Shown here: piece by piece, positions 57,199 through 64,000 of the stretch
Layout of the letters: each line of letters opens with the position of its first letter
Numbering within the stretch: the first letter of the stretch is position 1
Assembly (NCBI RefSeq): GCF_018619185.1
Contig: NZ_JAAXYC010000003.1
Coordinates: 29,531-93,530, forward strand
Direction: 5' to 3'
Source: Streptomyces sp. McG3
GTDB lineage: Bacteria > Actinomycetota > Actinomycetes > Streptomycetales > Streptomycetaceae
DNA length: 64,000 nt
The notes under the pieces: generated by a model
What the model was told of the DNA's origin: nothing
What the model saw: the letters and a program-made list of their open reading frames with translations, nothing else
Database searches by the model: none
Made by a program: the position numbers and the translations under genes

Positions 57199-57918
57199 AT
57201 GTACGACCCCACAGTCGCCCGGCTCACCTACCGGGCCCTGCTCGGCCGGCGCCGGGCCGCCATCCTGTTCGTCCTGCCCGCACTGCTGCTGGTCATCGCC
57301 GCGGCCGTGCGCATGTTCGCCGGAGCCGATGACCAGATCGCCTCGGACGTCCTCGGCGGTTTCGCCATCGCCACGATGGTGCCGCTGATCGGCGTGATCG
57401 CGGGCACCGGGGCGATCGGCCCCGAGATCGACGACGGCTCGATCGTCTACCTGCTCGCCAAGCCCGTGAAGCGGCCGACGATCATCTTCACCAAGCTGAT
57501 CGTGGCCATCGCGGTGACCATGGTGTTCTCCGCCCTGCCGACGCTTCTCGCGGGCCTGATCCTCAACGGCAACGGCCAGCAGGTCGCCGTCGCCTACACG
57601 ATCGCGGCGCTGGTCGCCTCGATCGCGTACAGCGCCCTGTTCCTGCTGCTCGGCACGGTCAGCCGGCACGCGGTCGTCCTCGGCCTGGTCTACGCGCTGG
57701 TCTGGGAGGCCCTGTTCGGCAGCCTGGTGCCCGGCGCGCGGACGCTCAGCGTCCAGCAGTGGTCGCTGGCGGTCGCCCAGAAGGTCGCGGGCGACGGCGC
57801 GGTGACCTCGGACGTCGGCCTGCCGCTCGCCACGGTCCTGCTGGTCGCGGTCACGGTCGCCGCCACCTGGTACGCGGGCCAGAAGCTGCGCGCGCTGAAG
57901 CTGGCGGGCGAGGAGTGA
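57199..57918 (+). CDS. ABC-2 type transporter permease (second)
   Basis: A 239-residue membrane protein with about six helices, and DDGSIVYLLAKPVKRPTIIFTKLIVAIAV, the loop seen in ABC-2 permeases. GGAG precedes the ATG after a 30-bp gap. Last gene of the operon before a strong terminator. Confidence 0.87.
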   Translation: MYDPTVARLTYRALLGRRRAAILFVLPALLLVIAAAVRMFAGADDQIASDVLGGFAIATMVPLIGVIAGTGAIGPEIDDGSIVYLLAKPVKRPTIIFTKLIVAIAVTMVFSALPTLLAGLILNGNGQQVAVAYTIAALVASIAYSALFLLLGTVSRHAVVLGLVYALVWEALFGSLVPGARTLSVQQWSLAVAQKVAGDGAVTSDVGLPLATVLLVAVTVAATWYAGQKLRALKLAGEE

Positions 57919-57945
57919 GCCTTCCGGCCTGAGCCCCGTGCGCTT

Positions 57946-57985
57946 CGACGACCCCCGCCCTTCCGGACCTGGGCGGGGGTCGTCG
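57946..57985 (+). terminator. Terminator after the ABC operon
   Basis: A perfect 15-bp stem (CGACGACCCCCGCCC and its complement) with a 10-nt loop. The rest of the 302-bp gap 57919-58220 shows no gene. Confidence 0.9.
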
Positions 57986-58220
57986 TATGAGCGGACAGGC
58001 GTGCGCGTGACCGTACGTTTGTCGGGTCGTTGGTCAGGATGCGTGGAGGCAACTGGAATCCGTGGCGTCGTAGCGATCGTGAAATTGGGGAATGCCGGCA
58101 CCGTGTGAGGCTCAGCCCACCGGACCGGTCATCGAGTGAGTGGCAACCGTGAGCGTCCTCCACCCCTGAAGCCCGGGGTGTGGGCCGCCCTCGTCATTCC
58201 CTCGCACGAAAGGCACACCC

Positions 58221-58925
58221 ATGCCCACGGAAGTCGCCCTGCTCGAATCGCGCGCGCTGCGCGGGGAACAGATGGGGCGCGTCGACGTCCTCGACAAGGT
58301 GAGGAGCCTGGTCATGCTCCCGGACGGAATTCACGTTCGCACAGAGGGCGTGGCTCGTTACTTCGAAGTATCCACAGGTGCGGTCAAAAGGCTGACGGAT
58401 CGGCACCAGGAGGAGTTGACCGAGAGCGGACTCCGCGTGCTGCGCGGCGCTGACCTGCAGTCCTTCCATAGCGACATGATGTCGTTATGGGCCCGCGAAG
58501 GGGTGGGGAGTTATCCACAGGCGGCCACGCAGCTGCGGCTCTACACCCGCCGCACCGTCCTCAACGTCGCCATGCTTCTTCGCGACAGCTACATCGCCCG
58601 CTGCGTGCGTACGTATCTCCTCGACGCCGAGGAGTCGCTGCGCACCCGGTACGCCTCCCTCGATCAGCGCGTCACCCGGATCGAGAGCTGCCTCACCGGA
58701 GTCGGCAGTGCGCTGCAGGAGCTCGGGCCGGTGCTGGTGCGGATGTCGGAGCGGCTCGACAGTCTCGACCGCAAGGTGGAGATGACGCACCAGGTGATCG
58801 GGAAGATGAGCCTGCGGCTGACGGACGTGCGGCAGGACGTCGTGCGGCTGGACGGGCGGCTGGACGGTTTCGCCCGGCAGCTGAAGGATCTGCGCCGCCG
58901 TAGCGGGCAGCGCGGGCAACGCTGA
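58221..58925 (+). CDS. HTH/coiled-coil protein with a TTA codon
   Basis: A 234-residue protein of unknown function. Residues 25-80 look like a DNA-binding, phage antirepressor-like domain (DGIHVRTEGVARYFEVSTGAVKRLTDRHQEELTESGLRVLRG). Residues 140-225 form repeated heptads (LDQRVTRIESCLTGVGSALQEL, SERLDSLDRKVEMTHQVIGKMSLRLTDVRQDVVRLDGRLDG), a coiled coil. Leu89 is encoded by TTA (58485-58487), the rare codon read by bldA tRNA, so full synthesis probably occurs only at later developmental stages. Two DnaA-box-like sequences lie inside it (58368, one mismatch; 58511-58519, perfect TTATCCACA). A hairpin follows. Confidence 0.8.
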   Translation: MPTEVALLESRALRGEQMGRVDVLDKVRSLVMLPDGIHVRTEGVARYFEVSTGAVKRLTDRHQEELTESGLRVLRGADLQSFHSDMMSLWAREGVGSYPQAATQLRLYTRRTVLNVAMLLRDSYIARCVRTYLLDAEESLRTRYASLDQRVTRIESCLTGVGSALQELGPVLVRMSERLDSLDRKVEMTHQVIGKMSLRLTDVRQDVVRLDGRLDGFARQLKDLRRRSGQRGQR

Positions 58926-58930
58926 GAACG

Positions 58931-58965
58931 GCGGCCCGGCACCGTGGGAAACGGTGCCGGGCCGC
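58931..58965. terminator. Bidirectional terminator
   Basis: A perfect 15-bp stem (GCGGCCCGGCACCGT, 58931-58945, with 58951-58965) and a 5-nt loop GGGAA between convergent genes. Confidence 0.92.
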
Positions 58966-58988
58966 TGTCACGCTGCCAGGTGAAGGTC

Positions 58989-59804
58989 CTACTGAACGGG
59001 CGCCGAGCGGAGCAGTTCCTCCAGCACCACCGCGATGCCGTCGTCATCGTTGGACGCCGTGATCTCGTGGGCGACGGCCTTCAGGTCGTCGTGGGCGTTG
59101 GCCATGGCCACGCCGTGGTGGGCCCAGCCGAACATCGGGATGTCGTTCGGCATGTCGCCGAAGGCGATCGTGTCGGCCGCCTTCACGCCGAGCCGGCGGG
59201 CGGCCAGCGAGAGGCCGGTCGCCTTGCTCAGGCCCAGCGGCAGGATCTCGACCACGCCTGCCCCGGCCATGACCACGTCGACCAGGCTGCCGACCGCCGC
59301 CCGCGCGGCGAAGGCGAGCGCGTCGTCGTCCAGCTCCGGGTGCTGTATGTAGACCTTGTTGAGCGGGGCGGTCCACATCTCGGTGGCGTCGTCCACGAAG
59401 AGGTACGGGAGCGGCCCCTCCTGCACCTGGTAGCCGGGGCCCACCAGCACCTCGCCGTCCAGTCCGTCGCGGCTGGCCGCCAGGTGCAGCGGACCGACCT
59501 CCGCCTCGATCTTGGACAGCGCGAGACCGGCGAGCTGCCGGTCCAGGGTCAGCGAGGTCAGCAGCTTGTGCTCGCCCGCGTGGTAGACCTGCGCGCCCTG
59601 ACCGCAGACCGCGAGCCCCTCGTAACCGAGGTCGTCCAGGATGTGCCGGGTCCAGGGGACCGCACGCCCGGTGACGATGATGTGCGCGGCGCCGGCCGCG
59701 GTGGCGGCGGCCAGAGCCTCGCGGGTGCGCTCCGAGACCGTGTCGTCCCCGCGCAGCAGTGTGCCGTCGAGGTCGGTCGCGACGAGCTTGTAGGGGAAGG
59801 TCAC
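58989..59804 (-). CDS. HAD superfamily phosphatase (Cof type)
   Basis: A 271-residue HAD hydrolase: [14 protein letters not shown] (motif I), [11 protein letters not shown] (II), [11 protein letters not shown] (III) and [25 protein letters not shown] (IV). It is a paralogue of the protein at 46794-47651, sharing the same motif pattern. The GTG start overlaps the serS stop by 4 bp (GTGA), so it is translated with serS. Substrate unknown. Confidence 0.9.
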   Translation of the reverse strand: MTFPYKLVATDLDGTLLRGDDTVSERTREALAAATAAGAAHIIVTGRAVPWTRHILDDLGYEGLAVCGQGAQVYHAGEHKLLTSLTLDRQLAGLALSKIEAEVGPLHLAASRDGLDGEVLVGPGYQVQEGPLPYLFVDDATEMWTAPLNKVYIQHPELDDDALAFAARAAVGSLVDVVMAGAGVVEILPLGLSKATGLSLAARRLGVKAADTIAFGDMPNDIPMFGWAHHGVAMANAHDDLKAVAHEITASNDDDGIAVVLEELLRSAPVQ

Positions 59805-61078
59805 TTGGCGACCGGTTCCAGGACCTCGCGCCCGCCCAGGTACGGACGGAGCATCTCGGGCACCCGGACCGAACCGTCGGGAAGCTGGTGGTTCTCCAGG
59901 ATCGCCACGATCGTGCGCGGTACGGCGCAGAGTGTGCCGTTCAGCGTGGCCAGCGGCTGGACCTTCTTGCCCTCGCGCATCCGGACGGACAGGCGGCGGG
60001 CCTGGAAGCCGTCGCAGTTGGACGCGGAGGTGAGCTCGCGGTACTTGCCCTGGGTCGGGATCCACGCCTCGCAGTCGAACTTGCGCGAGGCGGAGGAGCC
60101 GAGGTCACCGGTGGCGACGTCGATCACCTGGAAGGGCAGTTCGAGGGCGGTGAGCCACTGCTTCTCCCAGTCCAGGAGCCTGCGGTGCTCGGCCTCGGCG
60201 TCCGCGGGGTCGACGTACGAGAACATCTCGACCTTGTCGAACTGGTGGACGCGGAAGATGCCGCGGGTGTCCTTGCCGTACGTGCCGGCCTCACGGCGGA
60301 AGCACGGGGAGAACCCGGCGTACCGCAGGGGCAGCTTGTCGGCGTCGATGATCTCGTCCATGTGGTACGCGGCGAGGGGGACCTCGGAGGTGCCGACCAG
60401 GTAGTAGTCGTCCTTCTCCAGGTGGTACACGTTCTCCGAGGCCTGGCCGAGGAAGCCGGTGCCCTCCATGGCGCGGGGGCGGACCAGCGCCGGGGTGAGC
60501 ATCGGGATGAAGCCGGCCTCGGTGGCCTGCGCGATCGCCGCGTTGACGAGGGCGAGCTCCAGGAGCGCGCCGATGCCCGTGAGGTAGTAGAACCGCGAGC
60601 CGGAGACCTTGGCCCCGCGCTCCATGTCGATGGCGCCGAGCGCCTCGCCGATCTCCAGGTGGTCCTTGGGCTCGAAGCCCTCGGCGCCGAAGTCCCGGAT
60701 GGTGCCGTGGGTCTCCAGGACGACGAAGTCCTCCTCGCCGCCGACCGGCACGTCCTCGTGGACGATGTTGCCGAGCTGGAGCAGGAGCCGCTTGGCGTCC
60801 GCGGCGGCCTCGTCCTGGGCGGCGTCGGCCGCCTTGACGCCGGCCTTGAGCTGTTCGGCCTTCTTGAGGAGCTCGGTGCGCTCCTCGGGGGTGGCCTTGG
60901 GGATCAGCTTGCCGAGGGACCGCTGTTCGGCACGGAGTTCGTCGAAGCGGACGCCGGACGACCTGCGCAGCTCGTCGGCGGAGAGCAGGGCGTCGACGAG
61001 GCCGACGTCCTCTCCACGGGCGCGCTGGGAGGCGCGAACACGGTCGGGGTCCTCACGGAGCAGGCGAAGGTCAATCAC
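59801..61078 (-). CDS. serS: Seryl-tRNA synthetase
   Basis: A 425-residue class II aminoacyl-tRNA synthetase. An N-terminal coiled-coil arm (about 30-105, with [23 protein letters not shown]) is followed by motif 2 ([31 protein letters not shown]) and motif 3 ([20 protein letters not shown]). The GTG at 61078 starts [15 protein letters not shown], the normal family start. Downstream HAD gene overlaps. Confidence 0.96.
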   Translation of the reverse strand: MIDLRLLREDPDRVRASQRARGEDVGLVDALLSADELRRSSGVRFDELRAEQRSLGKLIPKATPEERTELLKKAEQLKAGVKAADAAQDEAAADAKRLLLQLGNIVHEDVPVGGEEDFVVLETHGTIRDFGAEGFEPKDHLEIGEALGAIDMERGAKVSGSRFYYLTGIGALLELALVNAAIAQATEAGFIPMLTPALVRPRAMEGTGFLGQASENVYHLEKDDYYLVGTSEVPLAAYHMDEIIDADKLPLRYAGFSPCFRREAGTYGKDTRGIFRVHQFDKVEMFSYVDPADAEAEHRRLLDWEKQWLTALELPFQVIDVATGDLGSSASRKFDCEAWIPTQGKYRELTSASNCDGFQARRLSVRMREGKKVQPLATLNGTLCAVPRTIVAILENHQLPDGSVRVPEMLRPYLGGREVLEPVAK

Positions 61079-61294
61079 CCCTCCAGGCTACCGGTGCGCG
61101 GTTCTCGCACGGGAACCGATATTGCCTAGCGTGTCACTTTGACCGAATTGCCGGAATTGATATTTCTGGGGGGAGAGGGGTGAGGATGGGGGGTCAATAA
61201 CGGTGGTTAGCTCCCCTGAACAGGGCAGAAGGCGTGGTCCGCCTTGACGTATCCGCCGTGAGTGGGGCGGGAGTTGGGGACGTGTCGGTCGCCG

Positions 61295-61602
61295 TTGTCC
61301 ACAGGGGGCTCCATGTCGAAATAGTTATCCACAGGCTGTGTGGAAGTTCTGTGGACGCCGGAGGGTATTTGCCCTGGAACTCGGACGAAGCTCTGCGTAA
61401 GCCCCACTCAAACCCGTTCCGCGTGCTCGTTTGGGTGGGAATTCGTCGCCTTAAAGAGTTGATCAAGAGAATTGGGGCGACACGGGCGCCTCGTGCCGCC
61501 TCATGGCTCTGTGGACGGCCCTGGGGTGGCTGGGTTGATTTGTCGACGATGTCGCATTGCGGTGTCGACTTGTCCCCAGGCCGAGAGCCTTCCTGTGGAT
61601 AA
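61295..61602. promoter_or_regulatory. DnaA-box cluster in the serS-pheA gap
   Basis: Perfect boxes TTGTCCACA (61295-61303), TTATCCACA (61325-61333) and TGTGGATAA (61594-61602). Weaker ones: TGTGGACGC near 61350 and TGTGGACGG near 61510. The 622-bp gap 61079-61700 holds no credible gene. In S. coelicolor a high-affinity DnaA-box cluster named D78 lies outside oriC; from the gene order this gap may be its counterpart. Confidence 0.75.
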
Positions 61603-61700
61603 CTCTCCGGAGTGCGTGACTATCTGTAGATCGCACCGCTGCGGAGCGCGCGAGGAGGCCGCCCCGGGAGCCTGCGCACCGGGGCTTCGCCCGCCTCCTG

Positions 61701-62636
61701 TCAGATCCGGCCGTCCTGGCTGCGCGCCAGCCAGTCGGATGCTTCCGTGAACGCCGTGTCCGACGTGCCCGCCCGCAGCGGCCCCACCTCGTCCGGGGAG
61801 ACGCCCGCCCGCGGGTACGAGCCGAGGAACCGCACCTTCGGGCTGATCCGCTTCAGCCCCATCAGGGCCTCCCCGACCCGCCGGTCCGCGATGTGTCCCT
61901 CGGCGTCCACGGCGAAGCAGTAGTTGCCGATGCCCTCGCCGGTCGGGCGCGACTGGATCAGCATCAGGTTGACGCCGCGCACCGCGAACTCCTGGAGCAG
62001 CTCGAGGAGGGCGCCGGGATGGTCGTCGCCCAGCCAGATCACCACGGAGGTCTTGTCCGCGCCGGTCGGTGCGGAGGGCCGGGCGGGCCGGCCCACCAGG
62101 ACGAAGCGCGTCTGGGCGTTCTCCGCGTCGTGGATCTCCGTCACCAGGGGCTCCAGGCCGTAGGTCACGGCGGCGAACTCCCCGGCGAACGCGGCGTCGT
62201 ACCGTCCCTCCTGGACCAGCCGGGCCCCGTCCGCGTTGGACGCCGCCGACTCCCACAGAGCCCCCGGGAGGTGGGTCGCCATCCAGTTGCGCACCTGCGG
62301 CTGGGCGGCCGGGTGCGCGGTGACCGTCTTGATGTCCGACAGCTTGGTCCCGGGCCGTACCAGCAGCGCGAAGGTGATGGAGAGCAGCACCTCGCGGTAG
62401 ATCATCAGCGGTTCTCCGCCGGCCAGCTCGTCCAGCGTCGCGGTGATGCCGCCCTCGACGGAGTTCTCGATCGGCACGAGCGCCGCCGCCGCCTCGCCGC
62501 CGCGCACGGCGTCCAGGGCGGCCGGCACGGACACCATCGGGACGAGTTCCCGGGTGGCGGCTTCCGGGAGCGTACGGAGGGCGACCTCGGTGAAGGTGCC
62601 TTCGGGACCGAGATAGGCGTAGCGCGTGGCTGACAT
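61701..62636 (-). CDS. pheA: Prephenate dehydratase
   Basis: A 311-residue monofunctional enzyme that turns prephenate into phenylpyruvate for phenylalanine. The PDT domain reads RYAYLGPEGTFTEVAL, PIENSVEGGI and AQTRFVLVG (the TRF motif). The ACT domain has HPGALLELLQEF and LMLIQSRPTGEGIGNYCFAVDAEGH, the site for phenylalanine feedback, with QSRP in place of ESRP. It stands alone, upstream of the DnaA-box gap. Confidence 0.95.
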   Translation of the reverse strand: MSATRYAYLGPEGTFTEVALRTLPEAATRELVPMVSVPAALDAVRGGEAAAALVPIENSVEGGITATLDELAGGEPLMIYREVLLSITFALLVRPGTKLSDIKTVTAHPAAQPQVRNWMATHLPGALWESAASNADGARLVQEGRYDAAFAGEFAAVTYGLEPLVTEIHDAENAQTRFVLVGRPARPSAPTGADKTSVVIWLGDDHPGALLELLQEFAVRGVNLMLIQSRPTGEGIGNYCFAVDAEGHIADRRVGEALMGLKRISPKVRFLGSYPRAGVSPDEVGPLRAGTSDTAFTEASDWLARSQDGRI

Positions 62637-62728
62637 ACGGTCACCCTAGTGCGCCCCGCGAGGCCCGCCGCGCTGTCTCAGAATGCGGTCGGGGAGGGCG
62701 CGGAAAGACCACGCCACGCGCGCTTCCC

Positions 62729-62790
62729 GGCCGGAGCGGGGCCCGAGCCAGGCCGGAGCGGGGCCCGAGCCAGGCCGGAGCGGGGACGGG
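62729..62790. repeat. 22-bp tandem repeat
   Basis: Two identical 22-bp units (62729-62750 and 62751-62772) and a partial third, in the 176-bp gap between pheA and the peroxidase gene. Confidence 0.9.
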
Positions 62791-62812
62791 ACAAGGGCGG
62801 AGCGGGGCGCCC

Positions 62813-64000
62813 CTACGACTCCAGCAGCCGCTGTCCCACGTACTCGCCCTCCGCCGCCCCGCCCGGGACCGCGAACACCCCGCTCGCCTCGTGCCGGAGG
62901 AACGGCGACAGCGCGTCGCCCCGGTCGAGCTTGCGCTGCACCGGCACGAAGCCCCGGAACGGGTCCGCCTGCCAGCAGACGAACAGCAGCCCGGCGTCCG
63001 GAGCGCCGTCCTCCGCGATACCGTCGTGGTACGAGAACGGGCGGCGCAGCATGGCGGCCCCGCCGTTCTTGTCGGGCGAGGAGATCCGGGCGTGGGCGTT
63101 GTCGGGGATCACGAGCCTGCCGTCCGGGCCCGCCTTGTCGAGGTCCATCTCCGTGGTCTCGGTGCCCCCGCTCAGGGGCGCCCCGTCCGCCTTGCGCCGT
63201 CCGATGACCCGCTCCTGGTGATCCACCGGAAGCTTCTCCCAGTCGTCCAGGAGCATCCTGATCCGGCGGACGACGGCGTACGAACCGCCCTCCATCCACT
63301 CCTGCGGCTTCCCGGGGGAGGCGGGGACGAAGACGCGCCGGTCGAAGTCCTCGTCGTCCTGCTTCGGGTTTCCGGTCCCGTCGATCTGGCCCATCAGATT
63401 GCGGGCGGTCATCGGGCGGGCGGTCGCGCCGGGGGTGCGGTTGAAGCCGTTCATCTGCCACCGCACCCGTGCCGTGCCCGCGGCCTCCTTCTGGAGGGCC
63501 CGCAGCGCGTGGAAGGCGACCAGCGCGTCGTCCGCGCCGATCTGCGCCCACAGGTCGCCGTTCGACCGCTCGGCGTCGAGGGCGTCGGCGGAGAACGCGG
63601 GCAGCGGGTCGAGCGCGGTGGGCAGGCGGGCGGTCAGACCGGTGCGCGCGAAGAACGTGCGGCCGAAGCCGAAGGTGACGGTCAGGGACGACGGCCCCGC
63701 GTCCAGGGCGATCCCGGTGTCGTGCCCGGGGCCGTCCGGCCCGCCCGCGGCGGGGCGGCCCGCCATCAGCTCCTTCGCCACCGCGGACCAGCGCCGCAGC
63801 AGAGCCGCCGCCTCCTTGCGCCCGGCGCCCGCCGCCAGGTCGAAGGAGACGAGATGGCCCCGGGCCTGAAGCGGAGCGGTGATCCCCGGTTGATGTTTCC
63901 CGTGAAACATCGCCTCGGTCGCCCCGACGGTCGTCAGCGCGGCGCTCTCCTCGGGGCGGGTGGCGGCGTACCCGGCGGCCCCGCCCCCGGCCCCCAGCAC
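62813..64000 (-). CDS. efeB: DyP-type peroxidase (EfeB-like), N-terminus cut by window edge
   Basis: The frame is open from the right edge, so the true start and probable Tat signal are outside. The 395 visible residues show the dye-decolorising peroxidase fold: NLMGQIDGTGNP (GxxDG, distal Asp), DNAHARISSP (proximal haem His) and LLFVCWQADPFRGFVPVQRKL. EfeB proteins oxidise haem or ferrous iron in a Tat-secreted form. The C-terminal stop is at 62813. A degenerate parS (63895-63908) lies inside. Confidence 0.88.
   Translation of the reverse strand: MLGAGGGAAGYAATRPEESAALTTVGATEAMFHGKHQPGITAPLQARGHLVSFDLAAGAGRKEAAALLRRWSAVAKELMAGRPAAGGPDGPGHDTGIALDAGPSSLTVTFGFGRTFFARTGLTARLPTALDPLPAFSADALDAERSNGDLWAQIGADDALVAFHALRALQKEAAGTARVRWQMNGFNRTPGATARPMTARNLMGQIDGTGNPKQDDEDFDRRVFVPASPGKPQEWMEGGSYAVVRRIRMLLDDWEKLPVDHQERVIGRRKADGAPLSGGTETTEMDLDKAGPDGRLVIPDNAHARISSPDKNGGAAMLRRPFSYHDGIAEDGAPDAGLLFVCWQADPFRGFVPVQRKLDRGDALSPFLRHEASGVFAVPGGAAEGEYVGQRLLES
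63895..63908. promoter_or_regulatory. Degenerate parS site inside efeB
   Basis: GTTTCCCGTGAAAC, one mismatch from parS, encoding MFHGK in the reverse frame. Binding is uncertain. Confidence 0.5.

Noticed and set aside
61234..61602. A 122-residue frame in the serS-pheA gap
   Set aside because: It contains the DnaA boxes, has no ribosome site or domain, and its composition is not that of a coding frame.

Overview
The window is a very GC-rich chromosomal segment that I read as the core chromosome of a Streptomyces species (or a very close relative), a little to one side of oriC. Supporting evidence: the block rpsF-ssb-rpsR-rplI followed by dnaB; the sporulation pair ssgR-ssgA; the cydAB-cydCD operon with a Rex-type operator; femX, serS and pheA in the order I remember from S. 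coelicolor; at least seven perfect copies of the Streptomyces parS sequence GTTTCACGTGAAAC, which are known to crowd around oriC; and many DnaA boxes. No rRNA, tRNA, CRISPR array, prophage or intact transposon was seen.

Layout. 1-2.7 kb: the end of an MFS gene, inositol-3-phosphate synthase and a PadR regulator with a perfect operator palindrome. 3.1-10.3 kb: cell-envelope genes (bifunctional penicillin-binding protein, GT87-type mannosyltransferase, alanine-racemase-like protein, FemX, small membrane protein). 10.5-15.9 kb: ribosomal protein/SSB operon, a regularly spaced parS array, a MATE exporter, and dnaB behind several DnaA boxes. 16.2-26.9 kb: metabolic and housekeeping genes (dienelactone hydrolase, argG with ArgR-box-like sites, serine hydrolase, two GNATs, MarR/MFS pair, Nudix, a Cys/Met-type PLP enzyme, holin-like membrane protein, cupin). 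27.3-28.6 kb: ssgR-ssgA. 28.7-32.8 kb: YibE/F protein, TPP riboswitch with thiC, and a 5'-truncated gene. 33-38.5 kb: DUF805 protein, membrane protein, metallophosphoesterase, LacI regulator, hisC. 38.6-46.7 kb: cydA-cydB-cydCD, then a DevS/DosT-like GAF histidine kinase. 46.8-50.4 kb: HAD phosphatase, LLM oxidoreductase, a small toxin-like protein, RNA 2'-phosphotransferase. 50.4-54 kb: a tightly overlapping operon M24 peptidase - EphD-like hydrolase/SDR fusion - MerR. 54.3-57.9 kb: a four-gene ABC-2 transporter operon. 58.2-64 kb: a TTA-containing helix-turn-helix/coiled-coil gene, HAD phosphatase, serS, a DnaA-box cluster, pheA and a DyP-type peroxidase running off the right edge.

How parts work together. 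Replication and segregation control is spread through the window: parS sites load ParB, DnaA boxes lie in front of dnaB and in the serS-pheA gap, and ssb and dnaB encode fork proteins. The cyd genes form a microaerobic respiration module under a probable Rex site, with a haem-GAF-type kinase directly downstream. FemX, the penicillin-binding protein and the alanine-racemase-like protein belong to peptidoglycan assembly. The least explained items are the toxin-like protein at 48.9 kb, the EphD-like operon with its own MerR regulator, the TTA-containing gene at 58.2 kb, and the parS sites that double as the first codons of protein genes.
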